From positions 1-12,471 of the forward strand of contig JAKAWO010000052.1 of the NCBI GenBank assembly GCA_021827255.1: a DNA stretch of 12,471 nt. The letters are read 5' to 3'. Positions 1-6,230 of this stretch are shown here, one piece after another. Numbering within the stretch: the first letter of the stretch is position 1; the number at the start of each line of letters is the position of its first letter. Source of the stretch: Acidobacteriota bacterium (GTDB lineage: Bacteria; Acidobacteriota; Terriglobia; UBA7540). Under the pieces are notes generated by a model, which saw only the letters and a list, made by a program, of their open reading frames with translations, searched no databases and had not been told where the DNA came from. Position numbers and translations under genes: made by a program.

Positions 1-163
1 TTCCTTTCTTATATTCTGTAGCCCGCCGGTAAGAAAACCGCGCCGTAGCCTGGCTTCGTTCTTACCGTGCGAGGGACTTTTCATGGAATTCTTTCACCAA
101 AGGAAACAGCGTGTATGAATTACTCGATGCGGCAGCAGAAAGCGGCAGGCGAGTAAGCTGGCA
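1..163. other. Non-coding 3' flank of serS with two inverted repeats
   Basis: No convincing gene is seen here. Two perfect inverted repeats stand out: a 7-bp one (TTACTCG at 120-126 with CGAGTAA at 150-156) starting 8 nt beyond the serS stop, and a 9-bp one (CGGTAAGAA at 27-35 with TTCTTACCG at 59-67). Either could help end the minus-strand serS transcript, but neither is followed by a clear T-run in that direction, so calling them intrinsic terminators would be a guess. Two GCGGCAG copies (129-135, 142-148) lie inside the first loop. Confidence 0.4.
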
Positions 164-1441
164 TTAGCGTCGGGTGATTTTTTCCAGGCCGCGCAGGTAC
201 GGCCGTAGGGCATCAGGAATGACGACTGATCCGTCAGCTTGCTGGTAGTTCTCAACGATGGCGACCCAGGTTCGGCCAATAGCGAGGCCGCTGCCGTTGA
301 GTGTGTGGAGAAATTCCGTCTTGCCGCCTTTGCCGCGGCGGAACCGCAAATTGGCGCGGCGAGCCTGAAAGGCTTCGAAGTTCGAGCAGGAGGAGATTTC
401 CTTATACTCGCGGCTCGAGGGCAGCCAGACTTCGAGATCGTAGGTTTTAGCGGAACTGAAGCCGAGATCGCCCGTGCACAAGGAAACCACTCGGTAAGGC
501 AGTTTCAGCCGCTCGAGGACTACAGCAGCGTCGCGCGTGAGCGACTCGAGCTCATCGTATGAAGTTTCGGGCAGGCTGAACTTGACCAACTCGACTTTCT
601 GGAACTGATGCTGGCGGATGATGCCGCGCGTGTCCTTGCCGTAAGATCCGGCCTCGCTGCGAAAGCAGGCCGTCCAGGCGCAGTGCTTGACCGGCAATGT
701 TTGCGCTTCCAGCACCTCATCGCGGTAGAGGTTGGTCACCGGAACTTCGGCGGTGGGAATGAGCCAGAAATCGGAATTTTCAAGCTTGAAGAGGTCTTGA
801 GCGAACTTAGGCAACTGGCCGGTGCCGGTGAGGCTGGCGGAGTTCACGATGAAGGGCGGCAGGACTTCCGTGTAGCCGTGCTCGCGGGTGTGAAGGTCGA
901 GCATGAAATTGGCCAGGGCGCGCTCGAGCTCGGCGCCGACACCGGTGTAAACGGCAAAGCGCGCGCCGGAGATTTTGGCGGCACGGTCAAAATCCAAAAT
1001 GCCGAGCGCCGGGCCAAGGTCCCAATGCGGCTTGGGTTCAAAGTCAAATTGGCGAGGCTCGCCCCAGCGGCGAATCTCGCGGTTGTCGCCCGAGCCACGG
1101 CCGATGGGGACACTTTCGTGCGGGAGATTTGGAATCAGCCGCAATGCTGCCCGCAGTTGAACGTCAAGGTTCCTAGCCTCCTCGTCCAGCCCCTTAATCT
1201 CCGCGCTCGCCTGCTTCATTTCCTGAATCAGCGCGCTCGCGCCCTGGCCTTGTTTCTTGAGCGCGGCGATTTCATCGGAGACTTTGTTGCGGCGAGCCTT
1301 GCGGCTTTCGGCTTCGGTCAGGAGCTTGCGCCGCTCGCGGTCGAGCTCTTCGAAAGCGGCGAGCGGGTCGGGCAGGCCGCGGTCGCGCAGCATCTGCCGA
1401 ACTTGTTCCAGGTTTTCACGGACAAAAGATAGATCGAGCAT
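164..1441 (-). CDS. serS: Seryl-tRNA synthetase
   Basis: This cytoplasmic class II synthetase charges tRNA-Ser (and tRNA-Sec where present) with serine. At 425 aa it matches the usual bacterial length. Residues 1 to about 105 form the long N-terminal helical arm that grips the tRNA's long variable arm, seen as a charged Lys/Glu/Arg-rich coiled coil. The catalytic domain follows. It shows the TAEVP serine-binding segment (230-234), motif 2 with FRSEAGSYGKDTRG (260-273) followed by RQHQFQKVE, and motif 3 with GSGLAIGRT (383-391) and the EN-Q ending at 397-400. The start is the ATG whose complement is at 1439-1441, because the protein then begins MLDLSFVREN as in the family. No strong Shine-Dalgarno precedes it. 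It is divergent from thrS and intact, with no missing catalytic residue. Confidence 0.98.
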   Translation of the reverse strand: MLDLSFVRENLEQVRQMLRDRGLPDPLAAFEELDRERRKLLTEAESRKARRNKVSDEIAALKKQGQGASALIQEMKQASAEIKGLDEEARNLDVQLRAALRLIPNLPHESVPIGRGSGDNREIRRWGEPRQFDFEPKPHWDLGPALGILDFDRAAKISGARFAVYTGVGAELERALANFMLDLHTREHGYTEVLPPFIVNSASLTGTGQLPKFAQDLFKLENSDFWLIPTAEVPVTNLYRDEVLEAQTLPVKHCAWTACFRSEAGSYGKDTRGIIRQHQFQKVELVKFSLPETSYDELESLTRDAAVVLERLKLPYRVVSLCTGDLGFSSAKTYDLEVWLPSSREYKEISSCSNFEAFQARRANLRFRRGKGGKTEFLHTLNGSGLAIGRTWVAIVENYQQADGSVVIPDALRPYLRGLEKITRR

Positions 1442-1588
1442 GAGATTGCCAATCTAACACAAACGAGTCCCCCGATGTCGGGGCCCGTGGCGGCTCTGTG
1501 CCGGGGCCGGATAACGAGGCTGTTTGACCGGCGGGCGGGCGGTTTGCTATCTTTGCATTTTCACCCCTGAGGTGGAATTCAGGCCTGA
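1442..1588. promoter_or_regulatory. Divergent serS/thrS intergenic region
   Basis: This 147-nt gap must hold the start signals for both divergent genes. The thrS promoter is listed separately. For serS only a weak -10-like TAGATT (complement of about 1450-1455) is visible, very close to the ATG, with no clear -35 element, so I do not call a serS promoter. A short, strong hairpin is possible at 1470-1483 (CCCCGA, TG, TCGGGG). I saw no T-box, riboswitch or leader peptide. Confidence 0.5.
1524..1553 (+). promoter_or_regulatory. Sigma-70-type promoter of thrS
   Basis: TTGACC (1524-1529) matches five of six bases of the -35 consensus. TATCTT (1548-1553) matches four of six of the -10 consensus, including the key first A at position 2 and the final T. 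The spacer is 18 nt. Transcription would start near 1560, leaving a leader of about 29 nt before the thrS ATG. Position, orientation and spacing all suit thrS. It is a pattern match, not a mapped promoter. Confidence 0.6.
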
Positions 1589-1590
1589 AT
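1577..1590 (+). promoter_or_regulatory. Palindrome across the thrS start codon
   Basis: ATTCAGGCCTGAAT is a perfect 14-nt palindrome whose last two bases are the A and T of the thrS ATG. Just upstream, CCTGA (1566-1570) can pair with TCAGG (1579-1583), placing the Shine-Dalgarno-like GGTGG in the loop. Folding here could influence thrS translation. E. coli thrS is regulated by its own leader, but no tRNA-Thr mimicry is visible here. A 14-nt palindrome is expected about once by chance in a window this size. Confidence 0.3.
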
Positions 1591-3526
1591 GCCCAACGTT
1601 CGCATCACGCTTCCTGACGGAACGGCGCGGGAGTTTCCCGAAGGCGTTAGCGGGCGCGAAGTCGCGCAAGCAATCGGCCCGCGGCTGGCGGCGGAGGCGC
1701 TGGCGGCACGAGTGGACGGACGCCTGGTGGATTTGTCCACGCCGATCGAGACCGACGCGCCCGTCCAGATCATCACGCCTTCGTCCCCGGAAGGGCTGGA
1801 GATTTACCGCCATTCGAGCGCGCACCTTTTGGCCGCCGCGGTGCTGGAACTTTTTCCCGACGCTCATCCCGGCGTGGGCCCGCCGACCGACACCGGATTT
1901 TTCTACGACTTTTACCGGGAAAAGCCGTTCACGGAGGACGATCTGGCCAAGCTCGAAACCAAGATGCAGGAGCTTGTCCAGGCGGACTTGCCCTACGAGC
2001 GCGTCTATTTCCCGAAAGGCGAAGGGTTAAGACTTTTCCAGCAGAAGGGCGAGTTTTTGAAGTGCCAGCTTATTGAGGAAAAGGCGGAGCCGGTGTTTTC
2101 CGCTTACCGCACGGGCAAATTTCTGGATTTTTGCCGCGGCCCGCACATCCCTTCAACCGGGCGCGTGAAGGCGTTCAAGCTGCTGAGCGTGGCGGGCGCG
2201 CACTGGAAAGGCGACGAGCATTCTTACCCACTGCAGCGGATTTATGGCACGGCGTTTTTCAGCAAGAAGGACCTGGACGAGTTCTTGGCGAAAATCGAAG
2301 AGGCCAAAAAGCGCGATCACCGGCGGTTGGGCAAAGAACTCGATTTGTTCAGCATCCAAGACGAAGCCGGGCCGGGGCTGATCTTCTGGCATCCGAAGGG
2401 CGGCATCATCCGCAAGGAGATCGAAGACTGGCTGCGAACGGAGCTCCAGGAGCGCGGCTACGATTTGGTCTTCACGCCGCACGCCATGCGGTTGCACCTG
2501 TGGGAGATCAGTGGCCACGCGAATTTTTATCGCGAGAATATGTTCGGGCCGATGGAAGTAGAGAATGATAAGTACCAACTCAAGCCGATGAATTGTCCTG
2601 GGCACATTTTGATCTACAAGTCGCACACGCGGAGCTACCGCGAGCTGCCGCTGCGGCTGGCGGAGCTGGGCACGGTGTACCGCTACGAGCGCTCCGGCGT
2701 GATGCACGGCTTGCTGCGTGTGCGCGGCTTCACCCAGGACGACGCGCACATTTTCTCGATGCCGGATCAGGTGGAACGCGAAGTCCAGGATTGCATCGAG
2801 TTCGCGTTTCTGGTGCTGAAGACGTTTGGTTTTGACCGTTACGAAGTAGAACTCTCCACGCGCGACCCGAGAAACCCGGAACAGTACGCCGGAACAATTG
2901 AGGAATGGGAGTTGGCGGAAGGCGCGCTCAAGAAGACGCTCGAGCGGATGAACATTCCGTTCAAGGCCATGCCGGGCGAAGCGGTGTTTTATGGCCCCAA
3001 AATTGACCTCAAGCTCGTGGATGCCATCGGCCGGCCGTGGCAGTTGACCACCGTGCAATTCGATTTCAACCTGCCGCGACGATTTGGTCTCGAGTACGTC
3101 GGCTCCGATGGCCGTCTGCACACGCCGGTGATGGTGCATCGGGCGCTGTTCGGCTCGATCGAACGGTTTTTCGGCGTGCTCATCGAGCATTACGCGGGCG
3201 CGTTTCCGCTGTGGCTTTCGCCCGTGCAAGCCGCGATACTGCCCATTAGCGAAAAACATCTCGGTTACGCGCGGCAGGTGGCCGAGGAGCTGCGAGCAGC
3301 CAAGCTGCGCGTCCATCTCGACGATCGAAACGAAAAGCTGAACGCGCGCATCCGCGACGCCCAGCTCCAAAAAATTCCCTTCATGCTGGTCGTCGGCGAC
3401 CGCGAAGCGCAGTCGAAGACCGTGTCGGTGCGGCGGCGCGACACCGGCGATGCCGGCGCGAAGCGGCTCGACGAGTTCAAAGGCTGGGCGCGCGAGCTTA
3501 TCGACAGCCGCGCGACAAAATGGTAA
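1589..3526 (+). CDS. thrS: Threonyl-tRNA synthetase
   Basis: This class II synthetase charges tRNA-Thr in the cytoplasm and hydrolyses mischarged Ser-tRNA-Thr. It is 645 aa, normal for the family. An N-terminal TGS domain (about 1-62) is followed by the editing domain with HSSAH (H75, H79) and C183/H187. The catalytic core has the zinc ligands C337 (MNCPGH), H388 (DDAHIF) and H518 (MVHRA), motif 2 around RSGVMHGLLRVRGF (369-382), and motif 3 with GSIERFFG (523-530). The anticodon-binding domain occupies about 545-640. The ATG gives the expected MPNVRITLPDG start. A GAGGTGG stretch lies about 13 nt upstream, a rather long spacing. All editing and catalytic residues I looked for are present. 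infC starts 94 nt after its stop and may be co-transcribed. Confidence 0.98.
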   Translation: MPNVRITLPDGTAREFPEGVSGREVAQAIGPRLAAEALAARVDGRLVDLSTPIETDAPVQIITPSSPEGLEIYRHSSAHLLAAAVLELFPDAHPGVGPPTDTGFFYDFYREKPFTEDDLAKLETKMQELVQADLPYERVYFPKGEGLRLFQQKGEFLKCQLIEEKAEPVFSAYRTGKFLDFCRGPHIPSTGRVKAFKLLSVAGAHWKGDEHSYPLQRIYGTAFFSKKDLDEFLAKIEEAKKRDHRRLGKELDLFSIQDEAGPGLIFWHPKGGIIRKEIEDWLRTELQERGYDLVFTPHAMRLHLWEISGHANFYRENMFGPMEVENDKYQLKPMNCPGHILIYKSHTRSYRELPLRLAELGTVYRYERSGVMHGLLRVRGFTQDDAHIFSMPDQVEREVQDCIEFAFLVLKTFGFDRYEVELSTRDPRNPEQYAGTIEEWELAEGALKKTLERMNIPFKAMPGEAVFYGPKIDLKLVDAIGRPWQLTTVQFDFNLPRRFGLEYVGSDGRLHTPVMVHRALFGSIERFFGVLIEHYAGAFPLWLSPVQAAILPISEKHLGYARQVAEELRAAKLRVHLDDRNEKLNARIRDAQLQKIPFMLVVGDREAQSKTVSVRRRDTGDAGAKRLDEFKGWARELIDSRATKW

Positions 3527-3539
3527 GCTGATTTGGGTT

Positions 3540-3617
3540 ATGACAGAGTTGCATCCTGTGTCCACGGGGACCCAACAGACTGACCGGGAACCGGCCGGGC
3601 GCGGCCGGAAGGAGTGA
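3540..3617 (+). CDS. Possible 25-aa leader ORF upstream of infC
   Basis: An ATG at 3540 opens a 25-codon frame starting MTELHPVSTG and ending in TGA at 3615-3617, three bases before the infC AUC codon and in the same frame. Its last codons (AAG GAG TGA) contain the infC Shine-Dalgarno sequence, so ribosomes translating it would stop on top of the infC start. It has no good ribosome-binding site of its own (only GGG just upstream) and no run of a single amino acid typical of attenuator peptides. It could easily be chance. Confidence 0.2.
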   Translation: MTELHPVSTGTQQTDREPAGRGRKE

Positions 3618-3620
3618 TCT
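3591..3620 (+). promoter_or_regulatory. infC leader hairpin and strong Shine-Dalgarno
   Basis: CCGGCC (3591-3596) and GGCCGG (3603-3608) form a perfect 6-bp GC stem with a 6-nt loop. It directly abuts AAGGAG (3609-3614), a near-perfect Shine-Dalgarno 6 nt before the AUC codon at 3621. The strong site supports initiation at this non-standard codon. Known infC operons are controlled through IF3 or L20, so this hairpin is a plausible control point, but that role is inferred. Confidence 0.5.
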
Positions 3621-4223
3621 ATCGGCCAGCAATTTGTCCGCATCAACGAGAGGATCCGGGCGCGAGAAATCCGGGTCATTGACGAAGAAGGGAAACAACT
3701 GGGCATTATGCCGCCGGCCGAAGCCCTGAAGCTGGCGCGCGGGCAGGGCCTGGATTTGGTGGAGGTGGCGCCGACGGCCAACCCGTCCGTCTGCCGCATT
3801 ATTAATTACGGCAAATACCTGTACCAGCTCAACAAGCGGCAGCACGAAGCCCGCAAACACCAGAAATCGGAGGGTCTGAAAGAAGTGAAGATGCGGGTTC
3901 GGATTTCGCAGCACGATTACGAGGTCAAGCGCAACCGGATAATTGAGTTTTTGGGCGAAGGCTCCAAGGTCAAGGTTACGATCATGTTTCGCGGGCGCGA
4001 GAATGCGCACCGGGACCTTGGCCACAAAATGATGACGCAGTTGACCGAGGACTTGACCGAGCCGGGCCAGCTTGAAATCCGGCCGCGGCAGGAAGGGCCG
4101 AACCTCTCAGCCATCTTCTCGCCGAAAAAAACGGCAGCCAAAACCCCCAAGCCGGCGGCACGACCCGCGCCAGCGGCGGCATCCACCGGGCCTGCCACGG
4201 TCAATGAAGCCCCAGGAGGTTAG
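3621..4223 (+). CDS. infC: Translation initiation factor IF-3, AUC start codon
   Basis: IF3 binds the 30S subunit, prevents premature 50S joining and checks start codon and initiator tRNA. The N-domain begins GQQFVRINERIRAREIRVID, followed by the VCRI-NYGKYLY segment. A Lys/Arg-rich linker then leads to the C-domain with KVTIMFRGREN-H and the FSPKK end. The first ATG in frame (3708) would remove the conserved NERIR segment. No ATG, GTG or TTG lies between the in-frame stop at 3615-3617 and that ATG, so the start must be the ATC at 3621, 6 nt after AAGGAG. E. coli infC uses AUU and IF3 discriminates against such codons, giving autoregulation; the same is inferred here. The 200-aa product is about 20 residues longer than usual because of an Ala/Pro-rich tail (about 171-200). 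The stop is one base from rpmI. Confidence 0.95.
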   Translation: MGQQFVRINERIRAREIRVIDEEGKQLGIMPPAEALKLARGQGLDLVEVAPTANPSVCRIINYGKYLYQLNKRQHEARKHQKSEGLKEVKMRVRISQHDYEVKRNRIIEFLGEGSKVKVTIMFRGRENAHRDLGHKMMTQLTEDLTEPGQLEIRPRQEGPNLSAIFSPKKTAAKTPKPAARPAPAAASTGPATVNEAPGG

Positions 4224-4224
4224 T

Positions 4225-4425
4225 TTGAGAAAGTTGAAGACTCATAAGGGCGCCGCCAAACGGTTCAAGCTGAGCGCTACCGGAAAGGTGATGCGTCGGC
4301 ACTCCGGAGCGCGCCACATTTTGACTTCCAAGCCCCGCCAGCGCAAGCGGCGGCTCACGCGGAGCGCCCAAGTTTCGGCCGCGGATGTGCGCCATGTGCG
4401 CGCCATGCTGCCGTATGGAAGATAG
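4225..4425 (+). CDS. rpmI: Large ribosomal subunit protein bL35, TTG start
   Basis: This is a small basic protein of the 50S subunit. With a TTG start at 4225 it is 66 aa and reads (M)RKLKTHKGAAKRFK, the family N-terminus, ending in MLPYGR like other L35 proteins. TTG is chosen over the ATG at 4204 because a perfect AGGAGG (4214-4219) lies 5 nt before it and the alignment starts there; the ATG would put the Shine-Dalgarno inside the gene and add seven unmatched residues. The infC stop TAG (4221-4223) is one base upstream and the ribosome-binding site is inside infC, so translation is probably coupled to IF3. In E. coli L20 represses at this level; whether it does here is unknown. Confidence 0.95.
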   Translation: MRKLKTHKGAAKRFKLSATGKVMRRHSGARHILTSKPRQRKRRLTRSAQVSAADVRHVRAMLPYGR

Positions 4426-4626
4426 GTGTTAGGCGGCAGGTAGCAGGTGTTAGGAAACGAAGCGTGCCGGGCTCGTTGATTCCTGGCACCGAACACCTGA
4501 CACCTGCCCCCTGCTTTTCCCGGGAGCGGGAAGGCCAGTGGCTGGGTGCCTTCGCCCTGCCTCGAGGGAACCGATCGAGGCGCGGGACAACGCCGCCCCA
4601 AGCATTTCGCTGAAAGGAGCAAACCC
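4426..4626 (+). repeat. rpmI-rplT spacer with repeat-like imperfect hairpin
   Basis: This 201-nt gap is long for a pair that is usually tightly spaced. AGGTGTTAGG occurs twice exactly (4424-4433, overlapping the rpmI stop, and 4445-4454). A 20-nt arm at 4435-4454 pairs with 4489-4508 at 17 of 20 positions. The loop holds a further AACGA/TCGTT pair (4456-4460, 4473-4477), giving a long hairpin of about 74 nt. The rest, to the rplT Shine-Dalgarno AAAGGAG (4613-4619), has no visible gene. The short iterated words look like a dispersed intergenic repeat. A regulatory fold for rplT (an L20 operator) is the other explanation. Confidence 0.5.
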
Positions 4627-4989
4627 ATGCCTCGCGTTAAACGCGGCACGGTCCGCCGTGCTGAACGCAAGAAACTCGCCAAACTCACCAAGGGCTACTT
4701 CCTCACCAAGGGCAAGCTTTACCGCTCCATGAAGGAGGCCGCCGACCGCGCGGGCCGCTTCGCTTACCGCGACCGGAGGCGACGGAAGCGCGACTTCCGC
4801 CGCCTCTGGATTGTCCGCATCGGCGCCGCCGCGCGCTTGAACGACCTCACTTATAGTCAGCTCATCCACGGCTTGAAAAAACTCGATGTCCGGCTCGACC
4901 GCAAAGTCTTGGCGGAAATGGCCGCCCATGACGCGCCGGCCTTCGCGGAACTGGCCGCCAAGGTCAAGGCTGCTGTCACCGCGAGTTAG
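4627..4989 (+). CDS. rplT: Large ribosomal subunit protein bL20
   Basis: L20 binds 23S rRNA early in 50S assembly and in several bacteria represses its own operon by binding mRNA. The product is 120 aa, the usual length. It starts MPRVKRGTVRRAERKK, with the long basic N-terminal extension and the conserved KGYF segment, and continues through RRRRKRDFRRLWI-RI-AA and the globular C-terminal half (SQLIHGLKK, LDRKVLAEMA). The ATG at 4627 is preceded by AAAGGAG with 7-nt spacing. Longer in-frame starts upstream lack homology and lie in repeat-like sequence. The gene is intact. Confidence 0.97.
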   Translation: MPRVKRGTVRRAERKKLAKLTKGYFLTKGKLYRSMKEAADRAGRFAYRDRRRRKRDFRRLWIVRIGAAARLNDLTYSQLIHGLKKLDVRLDRKVLAEMAAHDAPAFAELAAKVKAAVTAS

Positions 4990-5062
4990 GAGTTGAAGGT
5001 TAGAGGGGGAAGGGTGAAGGCGCCTCCTCTTCGGCCGTTGACTTTCGACATGCGACCTCTCC
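4983..5062 (+). repeat. rplT-pheS spacer with short iterated words
   Basis: Beginning at the last codon of rplT, the words GAGTTAGGAGTTGAAGGTTAG (4983 onward) iterate a 6-8 base unit. Near the pheS end, GTTGACTTTCGAC (about 5036-5048) is a partial inverted match to the same kind of word. AGGCGCCT sits between them. The composition resembles degenerate short tandem repeats that some bacteria carry between genes. No Shine-Dalgarno is visible immediately before the pheS ATG. Confidence 0.35.
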
Positions 5063-6166
5063 ATGACCCTTGACGAAAAAATCCGAAAGACGCTCGCCGA
5101 GTTGGGCGTGCGCGATGCCGAAGGCGTCCATGCGCTCTTCGACCAAGTGCGCGCAGCGATGGAAATAGAGGGTAAAGACCGCAGCCGCTGGTCCTCCCAG
5201 CGCCCCGACGCGCTCCGAGTTCGATGGCTTGGTCGTAGGAACAGCATCCTGGCGTGCATTGACGAAAATTGGCTCAAGGCTGCTCCGAAGGAGCTGAGGC
5301 CGGCGGTTGGCAGCGAATTCAACTCTCTTAAGGGGAGAGCCAATGCGATGCTTGACCTCAACCTCGAGAGATTCGGAATTGACACCCTCCCGCCAGGGGT
5401 CACGCCGATGCAGGCATTCCGTCACGACCTCACGCTACCCGGAAACCGTCGTCCGCCGGGTTCGATCCATCCGGTGACGCGAGTGATGCGGGAGATTGAG
5501 GATATCTTCCTCCAACTCGGGTTTCACATCGAGGCGGGGCCGGAGATTGAGACGGTTTATTACAACTTCGACGGCCTGAACATTCCCGAGACGCACCCGT
5601 CGCGGGACGATTGGGACACGCTGTACGTGAATGAGAAGACGTTGCTGCGGACCCACACCTCGCCCGTGCAGATTCGCGCCATGCAGAAATACAATGCTCC
5701 CCTTTATATCATCGCGCCAGGCAAGGTTTATCGGCACGACAATCCCGATTCCTCGCACGCCACGATGTTCCATCAAGTGGAGGGCTTGGCGGTGGACCGC
5801 GACATCACGTTCGCGGATCTCAAGGGAACGCTTGATTTCTTTGCCAAGAAATTTTTTGGCGAGAAGGTGCGCACGAGTTTTCACCCAAGCTTTTTCCCGT
5901 TCACCGAGCCGAGCGGCGAGGTGGCCATCAATTGCGCGATTTGCGACGGCCAAGGTTGCCGCGTCTGTAAGGAAAGCGGCTGGCTGGAGGTGATGGGCTG
6001 TGGCATGGTGCACCCGGAAGTCCTGCGGCACGGCGGCATTGATCCCGGCGAGTTCACCGGCTGGGCGTTCGGGCTGGGGGTCGAGCGCTACGCCATGATG
6101 AAGTATGGCGTCAACGACATCCAGCTTTTCTACCAGAGTGATTTGAGGTTTCTGGAGCAATTTTGA
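5063..6166 (+). CDS. pheS: Phenylalanyl-tRNA synthetase alpha subunit
   Basis: This is the catalytic subunit of the alpha2-beta2 enzyme that charges tRNA-Phe. It is 367 aa, in the normal range. After an N-terminal helical arm (about 1-105), the class II core starts at GSIHPVTRVMREIEDIF. It shows LRTHTSPVQIRAM, KVYRHDNPDSSHATMFHQVEG, FHPSFFPFTEPSGEV, GCGMVHPEVL and motif 3 GLGVERYAMMKYG, ending in DLRFLEQF. A four-cysteine CxxC-x4-CxxC insertion (C291, C294, C299, C302) could bind zinc; I recall similar insertions in other bacterial PheS. The start at 5063 gives a family-like N-terminus; the nearby ATG at 5050 is out of frame. No clear Shine-Dalgarno is present, so its translation may rely on coupling or weak initiation. 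pheT follows after 64 nt. Confidence 0.97.
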   Translation: MTLDEKIRKTLAELGVRDAEGVHALFDQVRAAMEIEGKDRSRWSSQRPDALRVRWLGRRNSILACIDENWLKAAPKELRPAVGSEFNSLKGRANAMLDLNLERFGIDTLPPGVTPMQAFRHDLTLPGNRRPPGSIHPVTRVMREIEDIFLQLGFHIEAGPEIETVYYNFDGLNIPETHPSRDDWDTLYVNEKTLLRTHTSPVQIRAMQKYNAPLYIIAPGKVYRHDNPDSSHATMFHQVEGLAVDRDITFADLKGTLDFFAKKFFGEKVRTSFHPSFFPFTEPSGEVAINCAICDGQGCRVCKESGWLEVMGCGMVHPEVLRHGGIDPGEFTGWAFGLGVERYAMMKYGVNDIQLFYQSDLRFLEQF

Positions 6167-6230
6167 AGGCCGGTCGGAAGTCGAGGGACGAAGCGGTCGG
6201 GTTTTCGGCTTTAGACGGGTGCGCTCATTG

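Noticed and set aside
608..1432. A 274-codon plus-strand frame opposite serS
   Set aside because: It is a shadow of serS, which has complete motifs 2 and 3 on the other strand. The composition is low-complexity Ala/Gly/Arg.
1442..1588. T-box or riboswitch upstream of thrS
   Set aside because: The leader from the likely promoter is only about 29 nt, with no specifier loop, antiterminator or terminator.
2153..3799. A 548-codon open frame on the minus strand opposite thrS
   Set aside because: It is antisense to a clear ThrRS gene. Long antisense frames are expected in GC-rich coding DNA, and the translation has no recognisable domain.
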